The notes: a model not told the origin generated them from the letters alone. A DNA stretch of 64,000 nucleotides from Bacteroidota bacterium (GCA_003246455.1 QKAF01000009.1:1-64000); one strand, 5' to 3'. Counted from the stretch's first letter, positions 17,960 to 27,532 are shown. Numbers and translations: made by a program.

Positions 17960-19348
17960 TCAGTCGTTGTAACCGAACCGCGCCGTGAAATGCCGGAGCA
18001 TCGGTGCTTCGTAGGTCAGGTGCAGGCCCTTCAGTTCATCGCGGCGGTCGTACACGTGCTTGACCACTTCGATGACGTAGTCGATATGGCTCTGCGTGTA
18101 CACGCGACGGGGAATGGCGAGGCGGACCAGTTCGAGGTCGGGTGCCACGAACGCGCCGTCTTCGGTGCGTCCGAACATGACGCTGCCGATTTCCACGGCA
18201 CGAATACCGCCGTCGAGGTAGAGGGCGCAGGTGATGGACTGTGCGGGGAACTGATCCTGCGGAATGTTCGGGCAGAAGCGCTTGGCGTCGAGATAGATCG
18301 CATGACCGCCCGGCGGCATCAGGATGGGCACACCCAGTTCGTCGAGTTTGCGTCCGAGGTACTCGGTGCTCTTGATGCGGTACTGCAGGTAATCCTCGTC
18401 GAGGATTTCCTCGAGTCCCTGCGCAATCGCTTCGAGGTCGCGGCCGGCGAGTCCGCCGTAGGTCGGGAATCCTTCGGTGACGATGAGCAGGTTGCGGCAC
18501 TGCACGGCGAGGTCGTCATCGTTCAGGGCAAGCCAGCCGCCGATGTTCACCAGGGCATCCTTCTTCGCGGACATGGTCGACCCATCCGCATAGGAGAACA
18601 TCTCCTGCGCGATTTCCAGCGGGGTTTTGTCCTGGTATCCCGGTTCGCGCAGTTTGATGAAGTACGCGTTTTCCGCGAAGCGGCAGGAATCCATAATCAG
18701 CGGGAGTCCGTACTTGTCGCAGACGGCGCGGGTCTGACGGATATTCTCCATCGATACCGGCTGTCCGCCGCCCGAGTTGTTGGTCACCGTAATCATGACG
18801 GCGGGAATATTCTCGACACCGTATTTCAGGATCGTCGCTTCCAGTTTTTCGATGTCCATGTTGCCTTTGAAGTCGGCGATCACTTCGGGCCGTTTCCCCT
18901 GCTCGTTGAGGCAGTCGATAGCCAGGGCGCCAGAAAACTCGACATTGGCCCGCGTCGTATCGAAGTGCGTGTTGTTCGGGACCACCTTCCCTTTTCCACC
19001 GATAATGGAAAACAGGATTTTCTCCGCGGCACGGCCCTGATGCGTGGGGATGATGTTCTTCATTCCCGTGATCTTGCGGACCATCGATTCCATGCGGTAA
19101 AAGCTGCGCGAGCCGGCATAGGATTCGTCGCCGTCGAGCAGACCCGCCCACTGGGCGGAACTCATCGCCGAGGTCCCGCTGTCGGTCAGCAGATCGATCA
19201 GCACGTTTTCGGCTGAAATGAGGAAGGGGTTGAAGCCGGCTTCCTCGAGAATCTGACTGCGTTCTTCGTATGTGGTGAACTTGATGGGTTCGACGGTCTT
19301 GATCTTGAAGGGTTCGATAACCGTCTTGATGTAGCTGTCTCTGATCAT
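17960..19348 (-). CDS. tnaA: Beta-eliminating lyase, probable tryptophanase
   Basis: 462 aa; EPIKFTTYEER, LIDLLTDSGTSAMSSAQWAGLLDGDESYAGSRSFY, TMSAKKDALVNIGG, EGFPTYGGLAGRD. FDTT and GIRAVEIGS match the tryptophanase rather than the tyrosine phenol-lyase pattern. Confidence 0.88.
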   Translation of the reverse strand: MIRDSYIKTVIEPFKIKTVEPIKFTTYEERSQILEEAGFNPFLISAENVLIDLLTDSGTSAMSSAQWAGLLDGDESYAGSRSFYRMESMVRKITGMKNIIPTHQGRAAEKILFSIIGGKGKVVPNNTHFDTTRANVEFSGALAIDCLNEQGKRPEVIADFKGNMDIEKLEATILKYGVENIPAVMITVTNNSGGGQPVSMENIRQTRAVCDKYGLPLIMDSCRFAENAYFIKLREPGYQDKTPLEIAQEMFSYADGSTMSAKKDALVNIGGWLALNDDDLAVQCRNLLIVTEGFPTYGGLAGRDLEAIAQGLEEILDEDYLQYRIKSTEYLGRKLDELGVPILMPPGGHAIYLDAKRFCPNIPQDQFPAQSITCALYLDGGIRAVEIGSVMFGRTEDGAFVAPDLELVRLAIPRRVYTQSHIDYVIEVVKHVYDRRDELKGLHLTYEAPMLRHFTARFGYND

Positions 19349-19419
19349 CGTTAGTCTGAAACGTATGTGGGTGATGCTGATGGATTGGGCATGCGGATTG
19401 GATCCGCAGATAGCATATA

Positions 19420-19448
19420 AAAATAGCCTTTTTTCGCCTGTTTTTCAA
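19420..19448 (-). promoter_or_regulatory. Putative sigma70-like promoter of the tryptophanase-like gene
   Basis: On minus strand TTGAAA (19448-19443) - 17 nt - TATTTT (19425-19420). Confidence 0.5.
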
Positions 19449-19461
19449 AAACTGCGGACTG

Positions 19462-19491
19462 CGAAAAAGCCGGGGTCACCCGGCTTTTTCG
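19462..19491 (-). terminator. Intrinsic terminator overlapping the stop codon of the autokinase gene
   Basis: cgaaaaagccggg (19462-19474) / cccggctttttcg (19479-19491), loop gtca contains the TGA stop (19476-19478). Confidence 0.7.
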
Positions 19492-21851
19492 ACATCCTCT
19501 TCCCTGGCCTTTTTCTTCTTCACGCGGCGCGACTTCTTCTCGCCGTCCGCCGAGTAATAGTAGTAATTCTGGTAGTAGTAGCGATAGTAGGAGTAGTACA
19601 CCTTGTTCGCGTTGAAACGGTTGACGACAACGCCGAGAATGCGGGCGTTGTTGGCTTCGAGCATCTCATGCGATTTCGTCAGGCCCAGCGACTTCGTCTG
19701 GTCGGCGGAAATGATGACCACGGTCCCATCGGTGTATTTCGAGAGGACGAGCGTATCGGCCATGGCGATCACCGGCGGCGCATCGAACAGCACGAGGTCG
19801 TAATACTGCCGCACGAGCTTGACGAATTTGTCCATGCGGGCGGAGCCGAGCAGTTCCGCCGGATGGCTCGGGATGTTGCCGCAGGGCGTGATGTGCAGTC
19901 CGGGGACCGACGATTTCTTGATGCACTGGTTGACCGGAATTTCTCCGATCAGGGCATTGGAGAGGCCGGGCTCGCGCTCGACGTCGAAAATCTGATGCTG
20001 CACAGGGCGACGAAGGTCGGCATCCACCAGCAGCACTTTCCGGCCTGAATTCGCGGCGCTCACGGCCAGGTTTGCGATGGCGGTGGACTTCCCTTCCTTG
20101 GGTGCCGGGCTGGTGAATACCACGGCCTTCGATTTCCCGTGTTCCGGGAGCGAGTTCTCGATCGCCGTCCGCATGGTTCTGTAGCTCTCGCTGGGCGGCG
20201 ACTGCGGCGCGGTCAGCGTTACCAGGGTCTGATTCCGATCGAGCTTGTTGTCGTCGGATCCGAAAGTCGGGATAAATGACAGCACGGGCATGCCCAGCTT
20301 CTCGACGTCCTCCGGACTGCGTATGGTCGTGTCCATGTAGCGGAGCAGAATCGCCACGCCGAAGCCGAGTCCGAGCCCCACGAGAATGCCGAGGATCATG
20401 TTCATCGGACGATTCGGTTTCACCGGACGCATCGGGACGCGCGCGCGATCCACGATATCGACGTTCCCCATCGTGGTCTGCTCGTTGATGAGCGCTTCCT
20501 GGTATTTCTCATCGAGCAGTCCGTACAGCTTGTCGTAACTGAGACGCTTCCGTTCCATTCGCGCGTACTGAATGCTCTGGGCCGGGATCTGCTCGAACTG
20601 CACGTTGTACTGCTTGATGACGCTCTGAAGGTTGGCGATGCGGGACCGCTGGGATTCGATGTCGACATCCTGCTGGAGGATCTTCTGGCGGAGCTCACGC
20701 GCGTATTCGACGGGTGCGCCGGTGACATCGTCGGAGGCGCTGAGGTTTTTGCTGGCGGCTTCGATCTGGTCGAGCACTTCACGCAGCTGGCGCTGCTTTT
20801 CGGCAATGTCCTTCGCCGCGAACGGCTCGAGATCCGGACGGACCTTGAGTGTCTGGTTGCGATTGTACTCGGCGGTCTGGATGTCCGCTTCGAGTTTCGT
20901 TTTCTTCTCCAGCAGCGCCTTGAGCCGCGGATCCACGCCCTCCTTCAGCTGGCGGGCCAGATTCGGTTCCACCTGCTTGAGCTGCTGATGCATTTCGGAC
21001 CGGATTTTCTCGGCCGATGCGAGATCGATCTTGGCCTGCTCCAGCTGCGCCTCGAACGTCGCCAGCTGCTGGATCAGCTGCTGCGTCTCGGCATCGAGAC
21101 TGACGAAGCCCTGCGACTGCTGAAAGCTGCGCACCTGGTTTTCGATGTTCGCGAGGGAATCCTTCTTCGAATCCATCTGTCCCTCGAGGAAGCTCCGGGC
21201 GGTGGTCACGTTCTCGCGCGCGGATTCGAGGTTGCGCAGCTGGTAGGCGTCCACGTACAGGTTTGCGATCTTCGCGGCTTCGATGGGCGAGGTGCTCAGG
21301 ACGTTGATGCGGATGAAGTCCACCCCGCGCACTTCCTCGGCCGACATCTGCGCGCGCGCGCGTGCGGCGACCATCTCGCGATCCGCCATGCGGGTCGACG
21401 TATCCATCTTCGCCAGGCCGACCGATACGAAAAAGTTTTCCAGTCCGACGGTGCGCGCGATCTTGCGCAGCGTCGACGGACGCTGCCGCGCCTTGAGAAT
21501 CGGCAGGGTGTCGCCTGCCGCGCTCTGCATCTCGGTTTGATCGACGAGCATCTTCGCCACCCGGTCGGCGACGCCGTCGCTCTGGATGATCAGGATTTCG
21601 TTTGCGATGATGCGTTCCCCGCCCCACCCGAGCATATCGAACCCGGGCTGCGACGCCTGACCGCTCAGAAGATCCTTCGATGCTTTCAAACGGACGCTCG
21701 CGCTCGCCTGATAGATGTCATCCTGCTGCATGGTGTAAAACCACGTCGCGGTGACAACTATGACAAAGATGGCGAGAATAACCCACTTGCCCTCGAAGGC
21801 AATACGGAGGTACTCCTGCACCTGCTTATTGAAATCGTCTCTTGCAGTCAT
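19476..21851 (-). CDS. Wzc-like polysaccharide biosynthesis tyrosine autokinase
   Basis: 791 aa; Wzz-type N-terminus, coiled coils, KAVVFTSPAPKEGKSTAIANLAVSAANSGRKVLLVDADLRRP, Tyr-rich C-terminal tail. Confidence 0.93.
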   Translation of the reverse strand: MTARDDFNKQVQEYLRIAFEGKWVILAIFVIVVTATWFYTMQQDDIYQASASVRLKASKDLLSGQASQPGFDMLGWGGERIIANEILIIQSDGVADRVAKMLVDQTEMQSAAGDTLPILKARQRPSTLRKIARTVGLENFFVSVGLAKMDTSTRMADREMVAARARAQMSAEEVRGVDFIRINVLSTSPIEAAKIANLYVDAYQLRNLESARENVTTARSFLEGQMDSKKDSLANIENQVRSFQQSQGFVSLDAETQQLIQQLATFEAQLEQAKIDLASAEKIRSEMHQQLKQVEPNLARQLKEGVDPRLKALLEKKTKLEADIQTAEYNRNQTLKVRPDLEPFAAKDIAEKQRQLREVLDQIEAASKNLSASDDVTGAPVEYARELRQKILQQDVDIESQRSRIANLQSVIKQYNVQFEQIPAQSIQYARMERKRLSYDKLYGLLDEKYQEALINEQTTMGNVDIVDRARVPMRPVKPNRPMNMILGILVGLGLGFGVAILLRYMDTTIRSPEDVEKLGMPVLSFIPTFGSDDNKLDRNQTLVTLTAPQSPPSESYRTMRTAIENSLPEHGKSKAVVFTSPAPKEGKSTAIANLAVSAANSGRKVLLVDADLRRPVQHQIFDVEREPGLSNALIGEIPVNQCIKKSSVPGLHITPCGNIPSHPAELLGSARMDKFVKLVRQYYDLVLFDAPPVIAMADTLVLSKYTDGTVVIISADQTKSLGLTKSHEMLEANNARILGVVVNRFNANKVYYSYYRYYYQNYYYYSADGEKKSRRVKKKKAREEDVEKAG

Positions 21852-21933
21852 TCAGGTGTAGATATGTGAATAAGGGAACGTAACTCTCTCTTTTCGATCC
21901 GGCGCATCAAGCGGAACGCCGGACAGGCGGACG

Positions 21934-22479
21934 TCAGTTCGAAGCGATGTTGATCACGGCGACGGTGGACGTGATCACCGAAGCGATGGCCACGACGATC
22001 TGTGCGATACGCAGGATCGTGTCGCCGCGCGATTCCTTGCCGTCGACTATGACAAGATCTCCGGGATACAGCGAAAGATCGGAGGTCACGGTCGCGATGC
22101 TCCGCAGTTCGAGATACTTCTCGACATTGACCTCGAACACCTCGGCAATCTCACTCTGATTATCCACCCCGCCCTTGCGAACTATCTTCACCCGATCGAG
22201 GAACACTTCCGCGCTGCGATCGTTGGGACCGCCGCAGTAGGACAGGAGATCGAGCAGGTTGGTCGTACAGGGGACGCGATAGCGGCCCGGATTCCGGACG
22301 AAGCCCCAGACGCTCACGAGCAGGTCGCAGCCGTCGCCGCTCGAGAAGTTGTAGTAGGATCCGCTCTGACCGGAAAAGAACTGGGATGCCGGGTTGCTGT
22401 CGGTGAGGATTTGCGCCCGAAGACCGGGCGCAAATCCCACGACAAGCAGAAATGCAAAAAGAAGCGCACGCTGCGACAC
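21934..22479 (-). CDS. SLBB-domain exported protein (polysaccharide export-like)
   Basis: 181 aa; signal peptide, LLVSVWGFVRNPGRYRVPCTTNLLDLLSYCGGPN, C-terminal TM; next to the autokinase. Confidence 0.75.
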   Translation of the reverse strand: MSQRALLFAFLLVVGFAPGLRAQILTDSNPASQFFSGQSGSYYNFSSGDGCDLLVSVWGFVRNPGRYRVPCTTNLLDLLSYCGGPNDRSAEVFLDRVKIVRKGGVDNQSEIAEVFEVNVEKYLELRSIATVTSDLSLYPGDLVIVDGKESRGDTILRIAQIVVAIASVITSTVAVINIASN

Positions 22480-24570
22480 TTAGTCTTCCTCTTCCTTGGC
22501 GGCCTTGAATTCTTCAATGATCCGCTGCTGCACATCGCCCGGTACTTCCTCGTAGTTGGCAAAGGACCGTTTGAAGATGCCGCGGCCCTGCGTAATCGAA
22601 CGCAGACGCGTGGCATAGTTGTACAGTTCGGAAAGAGGGACTTTCGCGCGAATGATCTGGAACGGACCCTTGGCGTCCATGCCCTGGATCTTTCCGCGAT
22701 GGGTGGAGATATCGCCCATCACGTCGCCCATGAATTCATCGGGAATCGTGACCTCGATCTCGTAGATCGGCTCGAGGAGCATCGGGCTCGCCTCGTTCAC
22801 CGCCTTGCGGAAGGCCTGCTGTGCCGCGACCTTGAACGCCATTTCATTCGAGTCGACCGTATGCTGGCTGCCGTCGTACAGCGTGATTTTCAGATCGATC
22901 ATCTTGCAGCCGGCAACGACGCCGCGCTTCATCTGTTCCTGGATACCCTTGTCCACCGCGGGGACGAAGCGGCCGCTGATGACACCGCCGACGATATTAT
23001 CGACGAACTCGTATCCTGCGCCGCGAGGCTGCGGATCCAGCTTGATATACACTTCCGCGTACTGTCCGGCGCCGCCCGTCTGCTTTTTGTGCTTGTACGA
23101 AACATCGGCATGCTTGCGGATCGTTTCGCGGTACGGGATGCGCGGCGGGAACAGATCGACCTCCACGCCGAAGCGCTCCTTGAGACGCTTCACCATGATA
23201 TTGATGTGGATTTCGCCCTGACCGAGCACGATGGTCTCACCGGTTTCCTGGTCGACCTTGACCTGGAATGCGGGATCTTCTTCATGAAGCGTGTGGAGAC
23301 CGGTACCGATCTTGTCTTCGTCGCCCTTCGCTTTCGATTTCACCGCGCTCGACATGACCGGCTCGGGGAACTCGATCGGCGGCATCTGGATATTGTAACC
23401 CTTGCTCGTCAGCGTATTATTGGTATGCGTGTCCTTGAGCTTGACGATGGCGCCGATGTCGCCCGCATGCACATTTGCAAGCTCGAAACGATCCTTGCCG
23501 CGCAGCGCGTACATCTGGTTGACGCGCTCCGCCTTGCCGTTGTTCTGGTTGATCATGTCGGTGCCGGCAGCGATCGTCCCGTTATAGACACGGAAGAGGG
23601 AAAGCTCGCCCACGTGGGGTTCGGAGATGGTCTTGAACACGAAGGCGCAGGCATCGCCCGACGTCGACGAGGTGATCTCGACCTGCTCGTCGGTTCCCGC
23701 CTTGAACGCGGGGAACGTCCGGCCGCTCACGGGATCCGGGCAGTAATTGATCAGGAATTCCATCATGCGGCCCACGCCGATATTCATCCCGGCGGCCATG
23801 CAGAACATCGGGAAGACTTTGCGCTCACGGATGGCAGCCTTGAAGCCCTGTGCCAGCTCCGCATCCGTCAGCGTACCGTTTTCAAAAAACGCGTTCAGCA
23901 GGTCTTCGGAGGATTCAGCGACTTTTTCAAGCAGGGACTGATGCAGTTCCTCGATACGCTCCTTGTATTCTGCGGGGACCTCGGTCTCTTCGTATTTTCC
24001 CGAGCCGTCGGTGCTGAATTTCATCTGCTTCATGCGGATGACGTCGATGCAGGTGTCGAACGCCGGCCCCTTGTTGACAGGGAACTGCGCGATGACGACG
24101 TCGCTGCCGAAACGCGCGACCGCCTCTTCGTACACCCGATCGAAATCGGCGTGCTCGTTATCCATCTTATTTACTGCGATCACCACCGGGACATTGGCCT
24201 CTCTGGCATATCCCCACACCAGCTCGCTGCCGACTTCGACGCCTTCGACGGATTTGAGCACCATCAGTGCCGTATCCGCGACATAAAGGCTCGAAATCAC
24301 GTCGCCGAGAAAATCGGAATAGCCGGGTGTGTCGAGAATGTTGAGCTTGTGTCCGCGATATTCGGTGCTCAACAGTGTGCTGTTAATGGAGATCTGTCGT
24401 TCGATCTCATCAGAATGATAGTCTGAGCTCGTCGTGCCATCTTCAATGCGTCCGATACGGGTGGTAGCTCCGGAAGTCATCAGCATGGCATCGGCCAGGA
24501 TGGTCTTTCCGGAGCTTCCGTGGCCGATGATGGCGACATTTCTGATTTGATCGGGGGTAAATTCTTTCAA
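22480..24570 (-). CDS. Elongation factor G-like translational GTPase (EF-G paralogue)
   Basis: 696 aa; GHGSSGKT, LDTPGYSDF, NKMD and full EF-G domains II-V (FGVEVDLFPPRIPYRETI..., YEIEVTIPDEFMGDVMGDISTHRGKIQGM). Confidence 0.93.
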   Translation of the reverse strand: MKEFTPDQIRNVAIIGHGSSGKTILADAMLMTSGATTRIGRIEDGTTSSDYHSDEIERQISINSTLLSTEYRGHKLNILDTPGYSDFLGDVISSLYVADTALMVLKSVEGVEVGSELVWGYAREANVPVVIAVNKMDNEHADFDRVYEEAVARFGSDVVIAQFPVNKGPAFDTCIDVIRMKQMKFSTDGSGKYEETEVPAEYKERIEELHQSLLEKVAESSEDLLNAFFENGTLTDAELAQGFKAAIRERKVFPMFCMAAGMNIGVGRMMEFLINYCPDPVSGRTFPAFKAGTDEQVEITSSTSGDACAFVFKTISEPHVGELSLFRVYNGTIAAGTDMINQNNGKAERVNQMYALRGKDRFELANVHAGDIGAIVKLKDTHTNNTLTSKGYNIQMPPIEFPEPVMSSAVKSKAKGDEDKIGTGLHTLHEEDPAFQVKVDQETGETIVLGQGEIHINIMVKRLKERFGVEVDLFPPRIPYRETIRKHADVSYKHKKQTGGAGQYAEVYIKLDPQPRGAGYEFVDNIVGGVISGRFVPAVDKGIQEQMKRGVVAGCKMIDLKITLYDGSQHTVDSNEMAFKVAAQQAFRKAVNEASPMLLEPIYEIEVTIPDEFMGDVMGDISTHRGKIQGMDAKGPFQIIRAKVPLSELYNYATRLRSITQGRGIFKRSFANYEEVPGDVQQRIIEEFKAAKEEED

Positions 24571-24717
24571 AGGGTCCTCCTTGCACTAAAGCGTATAAAG
24601 AACGTAGCCTTACTCCTCGAACAATCCATTAATTTAGCCGTGCGTGCCCTAACTTCCAAACCGGGGCTGCAGATGCGATATTCCGCTGCTCGCCGCGGAA
24701 ATCGCGGGCCTATCACA

Positions 24718-24746
24718 TTGATTTTTCAGTGCATTGTCCCTATATT
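24718..24746 (+). promoter_or_regulatory. Putative sigma70-like promoter for cinA-pyrR-pyrB-pyrC
   Basis: TTGATT (24718-24723) - 17 nt - TATATT (24741-24746), 21 nt before ATG 24768. Confidence 0.5.
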
Positions 24747-24767
24747 GGGCAGAATTTGGTAAGCCGC

Positions 24768-26036
24768 ATGAACGCAGAAATCCTCTCTATCGGCGACGAA
24801 CTGCTCATCGGGCAGGTCGTCAACACGAATGCCTCGTATCTCGGAGAACAACTCAGTCTATTGGGAGTAACGGTCCGCAAAGTCACCGCCGTCGGCGACC
24901 GGATGGACGACCTGATGGATGCGTTCGCACGGGCGTGGCAGGACAATGACATTATTATCACCACCGGGGGGCTCGGCCCGACGCACGACGACATCACCCG
25001 CGAAGCCGTCTGCCGTTTTTTCGACACCGGACTGGTGGAAAACACGAGTGTCCTCGCCGATATCGAACGCCTGCTAGCGGAACGGAAGCGGCCGCTTTCC
25101 GCCTCGAACCGCGACCAGGCGATGGTTCCCGCCTCGGCAGATATCATCCGGAACGGCAGCGGAACAGCGCCGGGGTATCATTTCCATCGTGACGGGAAAC
25201 ACTTGTTCGTGACGCCTGGCGTTCCCTACGAAATGCACGGGATGATGGAGAATTACATCCTGCCCCGTCTCCGGGAAGGATTCACCCGGGCGCGCGCTTC
25301 CCTCACCGTCCTGACGACCGGAATCGCGGAGTCGACGCTCGCCGATGCGCTCCGGGGAATCGAAACGCTGCGCCCGACCTGCTCGGTCGCGTATCTGCCC
25401 GCGCCGATCGGGGTACGCGTCCGGCTGACCGCCGTCGCAGAGGACCACGAAACCGCGCAGCGCCATTTAGAGGAACTTCGGACCTTTATTTCCGAGCGAG
25501 CCGAGGAGTTCGTCTACGGCCGCGACCACGAGACGCTGGAGCAGAACCTCGGCGCCCTGCTCACGGCGCGGGGACAGTCCGTCGCCGTCGCCGAGTCCTG
25601 CACCGGCGGGCTCATCACCGACCGGATCACGAACGTCCCCGGCAGTTCCCTCTGGTTCGAGCGCGGTGTCGTCTGTTACAGCAACGAATCGAAGACGGCC
25701 CTGCTCGGCGTCGACCCGTCGACCATCGCCGCCTACGGCGCGGTGAGCAGGCAGACCGCCGAGCAGCTGGCGGAAGGCATCCGCCGGACCGCCGGCACGA
25801 CGTTCGGCATTTCGACCACCGGCATCGCAGGCCCGGGCGGCGGCAGTGCCGAGAAACCGGTCGGCCTTGTATGGATCGGCATCAGCAGCGACGCCGGGAC
25901 CTCCGCCTTCGAGTTCTACTTCGGAGACGATCGTATTCGAACCAAGCAGCGCGCAGCCCAGGCCGCACTCGACCTGCTCCGCCGCGCCCTGCTGCAGCTT
26001 CCCCTCTCTCCAACGACACCCAGGCCCACACAATGA
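24768..26036 (+). CDS. cinA: CinA family protein (competence/damage-inducible, nicotinamide-nucleotide amidase)
   Basis: MNAEILSIGDELLIGQVVNTNASYLGEQLSLLG..., TGGLGPTHDDITREAVCRFF, C-terminal VAVAESCTGGLITDRITNVPGSS. Confidence 0.95.
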   Translation: MNAEILSIGDELLIGQVVNTNASYLGEQLSLLGVTVRKVTAVGDRMDDLMDAFARAWQDNDIIITTGGLGPTHDDITREAVCRFFDTGLVENTSVLADIERLLAERKRPLSASNRDQAMVPASADIIRNGSGTAPGYHFHRDGKHLFVTPGVPYEMHGMMENYILPRLREGFTRARASLTVLTTGIAESTLADALRGIETLRPTCSVAYLPAPIGVRVRLTAVAEDHETAQRHLEELRTFISERAEEFVYGRDHETLEQNLGALLTARGQSVAVAESCTGGLITDRITNVPGSSLWFERGVVCYSNESKTALLGVDPSTIAAYGAVSRQTAEQLAEGIRRTAGTTFGISTTGIAGPGGGSAEKPVGLVWIGISSDAGTSAFEFYFGDDRIRTKQRAAQAALDLLRRALLQLPLSPTTPRPTQ

Positions 26037-26575
26037 ACATTCTGCAGAACATCCTTGATGAAAGCGGTTTCGACCGCATGATCTCGCGTCTTGCACACGA
26101 GATACTCGAGCGCAACCAGGGCGTGGACAATCTCGTGGTCATCGGTCTGCGCACGCGCGGTGAATTCGTCGCGCAGCGTCTCGCCGCGAAACTGACCCAG
26201 ATCGAAGGCGGCACGGTGCAGACCGGCGTCCTCGATGTCACCCTGTACCGTGACGACGTTCGCCACCATCTCAAGCAGCCCGAGGTGCGCGCCACGGACA
26301 TCACTTTCGATATCAACGACAAACATGTCATCCTGGTCGATGACGTGCTTTTTACCGGACGCACCGTCCGGTCCGCGCTCAACGCGCTGCTTGACATCGG
26401 CCGGTCCCGGACCGTCCAGCTGGTCGTGCTCGTTGACCGCGGTCACCGCGAGGTTCCCATCCGCGCGGATTTCATCGGAAAGAACGTCACCACGTCGCGC
26501 GGCCAGGAAGTACGTGTCCGCCTGCGCGAAGTCGACGGTCTCGACGCAATCGATCTCGTCTCCACAGAAGCGTAA
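26033..26575 (+). CDS. pyrR: PyrR bifunctional regulator/uracil phosphoribosyltransferase
   Basis: ATG overlaps cinA stop (ATGA). NLVVIGLRTRGEFVAQRLA, VILVDDVLFTGRTVRSALNALLD, LVDRGHREVPIRADFIGKNVTTS. Confidence 0.95.
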   Translation: MNILQNILDESGFDRMISRLAHEILERNQGVDNLVVIGLRTRGEFVAQRLAAKLTQIEGGTVQTGVLDVTLYRDDVRHHLKQPEVRATDITFDINDKHVILVDDVLFTGRTVRSALNALLDIGRSRTVQLVVLVDRGHREVPIRADFIGKNVTTSRGQEVRVRLREVDGLDAIDLVSTEA

Positions 26576-26601
26576 TCAACCTCCCAGGAATACGGAGCGT
26601 T

Positions 26602-27528
26602 ATGTCATCCCTATCCATCCCGCATCTCCTCGGTCTGCACGATGTGCCGAAACAGGATCTGGAGCTCATTCTGGATTCCACCGACACCTTCCTCGAAATT
26701 CTCGACAGGCCGATCAAGAAAGTACCGACACTGCAGGGAAAGACCGTCGTCAACCTGTTTTTCGAAAACAGCACGCGAACGCGCATTTCCTTTGAACTCG
26801 CCGAGCGCCGTCTTTCTGCCGACGTCGTGAACTTCTCCGCCAGCACGAGCAGCGTCAAAAAGGGCGAGACACTGCTCGATACGGCACGCAACATCGAAGC
26901 GATGAAAGTCGACATCGTCGTCATGCGGCACGCCGCCGCAGGGTCGGTGAAATTCCTCAGCGAACGCTGCACGAGCCGTTTCCTCAACGCCGGTGACGGG
27001 GCGCACGAGCATCCCACGCAGGCGCTGCTCGATATGGTCACCATTCGTCAGAAAACCGGATCGCTCGAAGGACTCAACGTCTGCATCATCGGCGACATCG
27101 CCCATTCGCGCGTCGCGCGCTCCAATATTTACGGCCTGCTCACCATGGGCGCCAACGTCGCGGTCTGCGGCCCCGCAAGCATGATCCCGTATGACCTCGA
27201 ACGCATGGGCGTCCGGGTCTTCACCAACATCGACGATGCACTGGATTTCAGCGACGTCATCAATGTCCTGCGCATTCAGCTCGAACGGGATGCCGGCGCG
27301 GACTTTCCGTCGCTGCGCGAATATCACAACGCCTTCGGGATCACCCGTCGCCGTCTCGACGCACTGGGAAAGGATATGATCGTCCTGCACCCCGGTCCGA
27401 TCAATCGCGGCGTCGAAATCGAGTCTGAAGTGGCCGACGGACCGTATTCCGTCATCCTGCCGCAGGTCACGAACGGCGTGGCCATCCGCATGGCAGTGTT
27501 GTACCTCATCGGAACCAGAGCGGAGTAA
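26602..27528 (+). CDS. pyrB: Aspartate carbamoyltransferase catalytic subunit
   Basis: 308 aa; FFENSTRTRISFELAERRL, DGAHEHPTQALLDMVTI, LHPGPINRGVEIESEVAD. Confidence 0.97.
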   Translation: MSSLSIPHLLGLHDVPKQDLELILDSTDTFLEILDRPIKKVPTLQGKTVVNLFFENSTRTRISFELAERRLSADVVNFSASTSSVKKGETLLDTARNIEAMKVDIVVMRHAAAGSVKFLSERCTSRFLNAGDGAHEHPTQALLDMVTIRQKTGSLEGLNVCIIGDIAHSRVARSNIYGLLTMGANVAVCGPASMIPYDLERMGVRVFTNIDDALDFSDVINVLRIQLERDAGADFPSLREYHNAFGITRRRLDALGKDMIVLHPGPINRGVEIESEVADGPYSVILPQVTNGVAIRMAVLYLIGTRAE

Positions 27529-27532
27529 CGCC

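Noticed and set aside
17360-19216. 618-aa plus-strand ORF
   Set aside because: Antisense to GT4 and the tryptophanase-like gene; composition typical of shadow ORFs.
19351-19416. Classical TnaC-type tryptophan-sensing leader peptide
   Set aside because: The leader ORF present has no Trp codon and lacks the TnaC W-x(11)-P pattern, so only an unspecific uORF is reported.
22411-24426. 671-aa plus-strand ORF
   Set aside because: Antisense shadow of the EF-G-like gene; no recognisable motifs.
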